Source: Verticiella sediminum (lineage in GTDB: Bacteria > Pseudomonadota > Gammaproteobacteria > Burkholderiales > Burkholderiaceae_B). From it: a stretch of 33,922 nucleotides of DNA. A model generated the notes under the pieces. The model ran no database searches. It was not told the origin of the DNA and was given only the letters and a program-made list of their open reading frames with translations. The stretch spans positions 1-33,922 of the forward strand of contig NZ_VLTJ01000021.1 of the NCBI RefSeq assembly GCF_007558815.1. The letters are read 5' to 3'. A program made the translations under genes and the position numbers. This document shows, one piece after another, positions 33,714 through 33,922 of this stretch (positions within the stretch are counted from its first letter, which is position 1; every line of letters starts with the position of its first letter).

Positions 33714-33922
33714 CGGGCGAGCTGTCCCGGTTCATTGCGGATGTGATCGATGCGCTGGGCGGCCAGCGCCAGGAAGGCATAGCCATGTCATTCGTCGTGC
33801 TCGGCGTCCAGCCTGGACGCATCGAAGAGATGGTGCGCAGCCGCGTCCGGCGGCAAGAGGCAAAGCTGAAGCGATGCCCCAAGCCCGGCAGCACCGAACG
33901 GCGCACAGAGAAGGCGCGCGCC
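33710..33922 (+). CDS. Hypothetical protein, continues past the window end
   Basis: Reads MTGELSRFIADVIDALGGQ, then EGIAMSFVVLGVQPGRIEEM and a basic tail, with no stop before 33922. Its ATG overlaps the stop of the previous frame (ATGA). In the same frame upstream of the ATG, residues ERFDADFAL run without a break from about 33681, so it is more likely the second half of the preceding gene. Family not recognised; the accessory neighbourhood suggests phage or plasmid origin. Confidence 0.4.
   Translation, partial: MTGELSRFIADVIDALGGQRQEGIAMSFVVLGVQPGRIEEMVRSRVRRQEAKLKRCPKPGSTERRTEKARA

Overview
The window is GC-rich (apart from its right end) and reads as a chromosomal segment of a Burkholderiales bacterium, most likely Alcaligenaceae (Bordetella/Achromobacter type). 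The basis is the ureDABC-E-F-G urease operon with a very His-rich UreE, a Bug/TctC periplasmic receptor beside a CoA-dependent catabolic cluster, and the PrkA-YeaH-SpoVR trio. No species call is possible from sequence reading alone.

Layout. 1-1.6 kb (+): the end of an AraC-type regulator, a VOC/glyoxalase-fold protein and a membrane-anchored alpha/beta hydrolase. 1.7-10.4 kb (-): a long co-directional set read from 10.4 kb leftward: amidohydrolase B, an Asp/Glu-racemase-fold protein lacking the family cysteines, an amidase, a Tat-exported NMT1-type binding protein, ABC permease, ABC ATPase, amidohydrolase A, and a small thioredoxin. It looks like uptake and hydrolytic breakdown of a nitrogenous (cyclic amide/amine) compound whose identity cannot be read. 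A GntR-like palindrome lies in front. 10.6-15.7 kb (-): prkA-yeaH-spoVR stress kinase operon ending in a strong hairpin terminator. 16.3-21.9 kb (-): complete urease operon with a sigma-54 type promoter and NtrC-like half sites upstream of ureD, and a duplicated 65-bp repeat between ureA and ureB. 22.2-24.8 kb: a YpfJ-type zinc peptidase (+), a LEA/DUF883-like membrane-anchored protein (-) and NudC (-).

25.0-31.7 kb: a CoA-dependent catabolic cluster: acyl-CoA dehydrogenase (-) divergent from a LysR regulator (+), then (-) Bug receptor, SMP-30 lactonase, enoyl-CoA hydratase-family protein, a truncated binding-protein relic and a class III CoA-transferase. The most striking non-coding signal is here: a 31-nt composite element, GCCTAG-N9-CGGAAC-N5-GTTCC, occurs three times with identical spacing (26262, 30149, 31964), each upstream of a leftward catabolic unit. 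It is probably the operator of a small regulon. A fourth copy of the palindrome half occurs at 23750.

31.7-33.9 kb: a decayed accessory region with lower GC: an unidentified C-terminal fragment, a frameshifted phage endolysin (GH108-type) remnant, a small phage-like gene, a HicAB toxin-antitoxin module whose toxin seems to have lost its normal ATG, and three short unrecognised ORFs, two of which may be one frameshifted gene.
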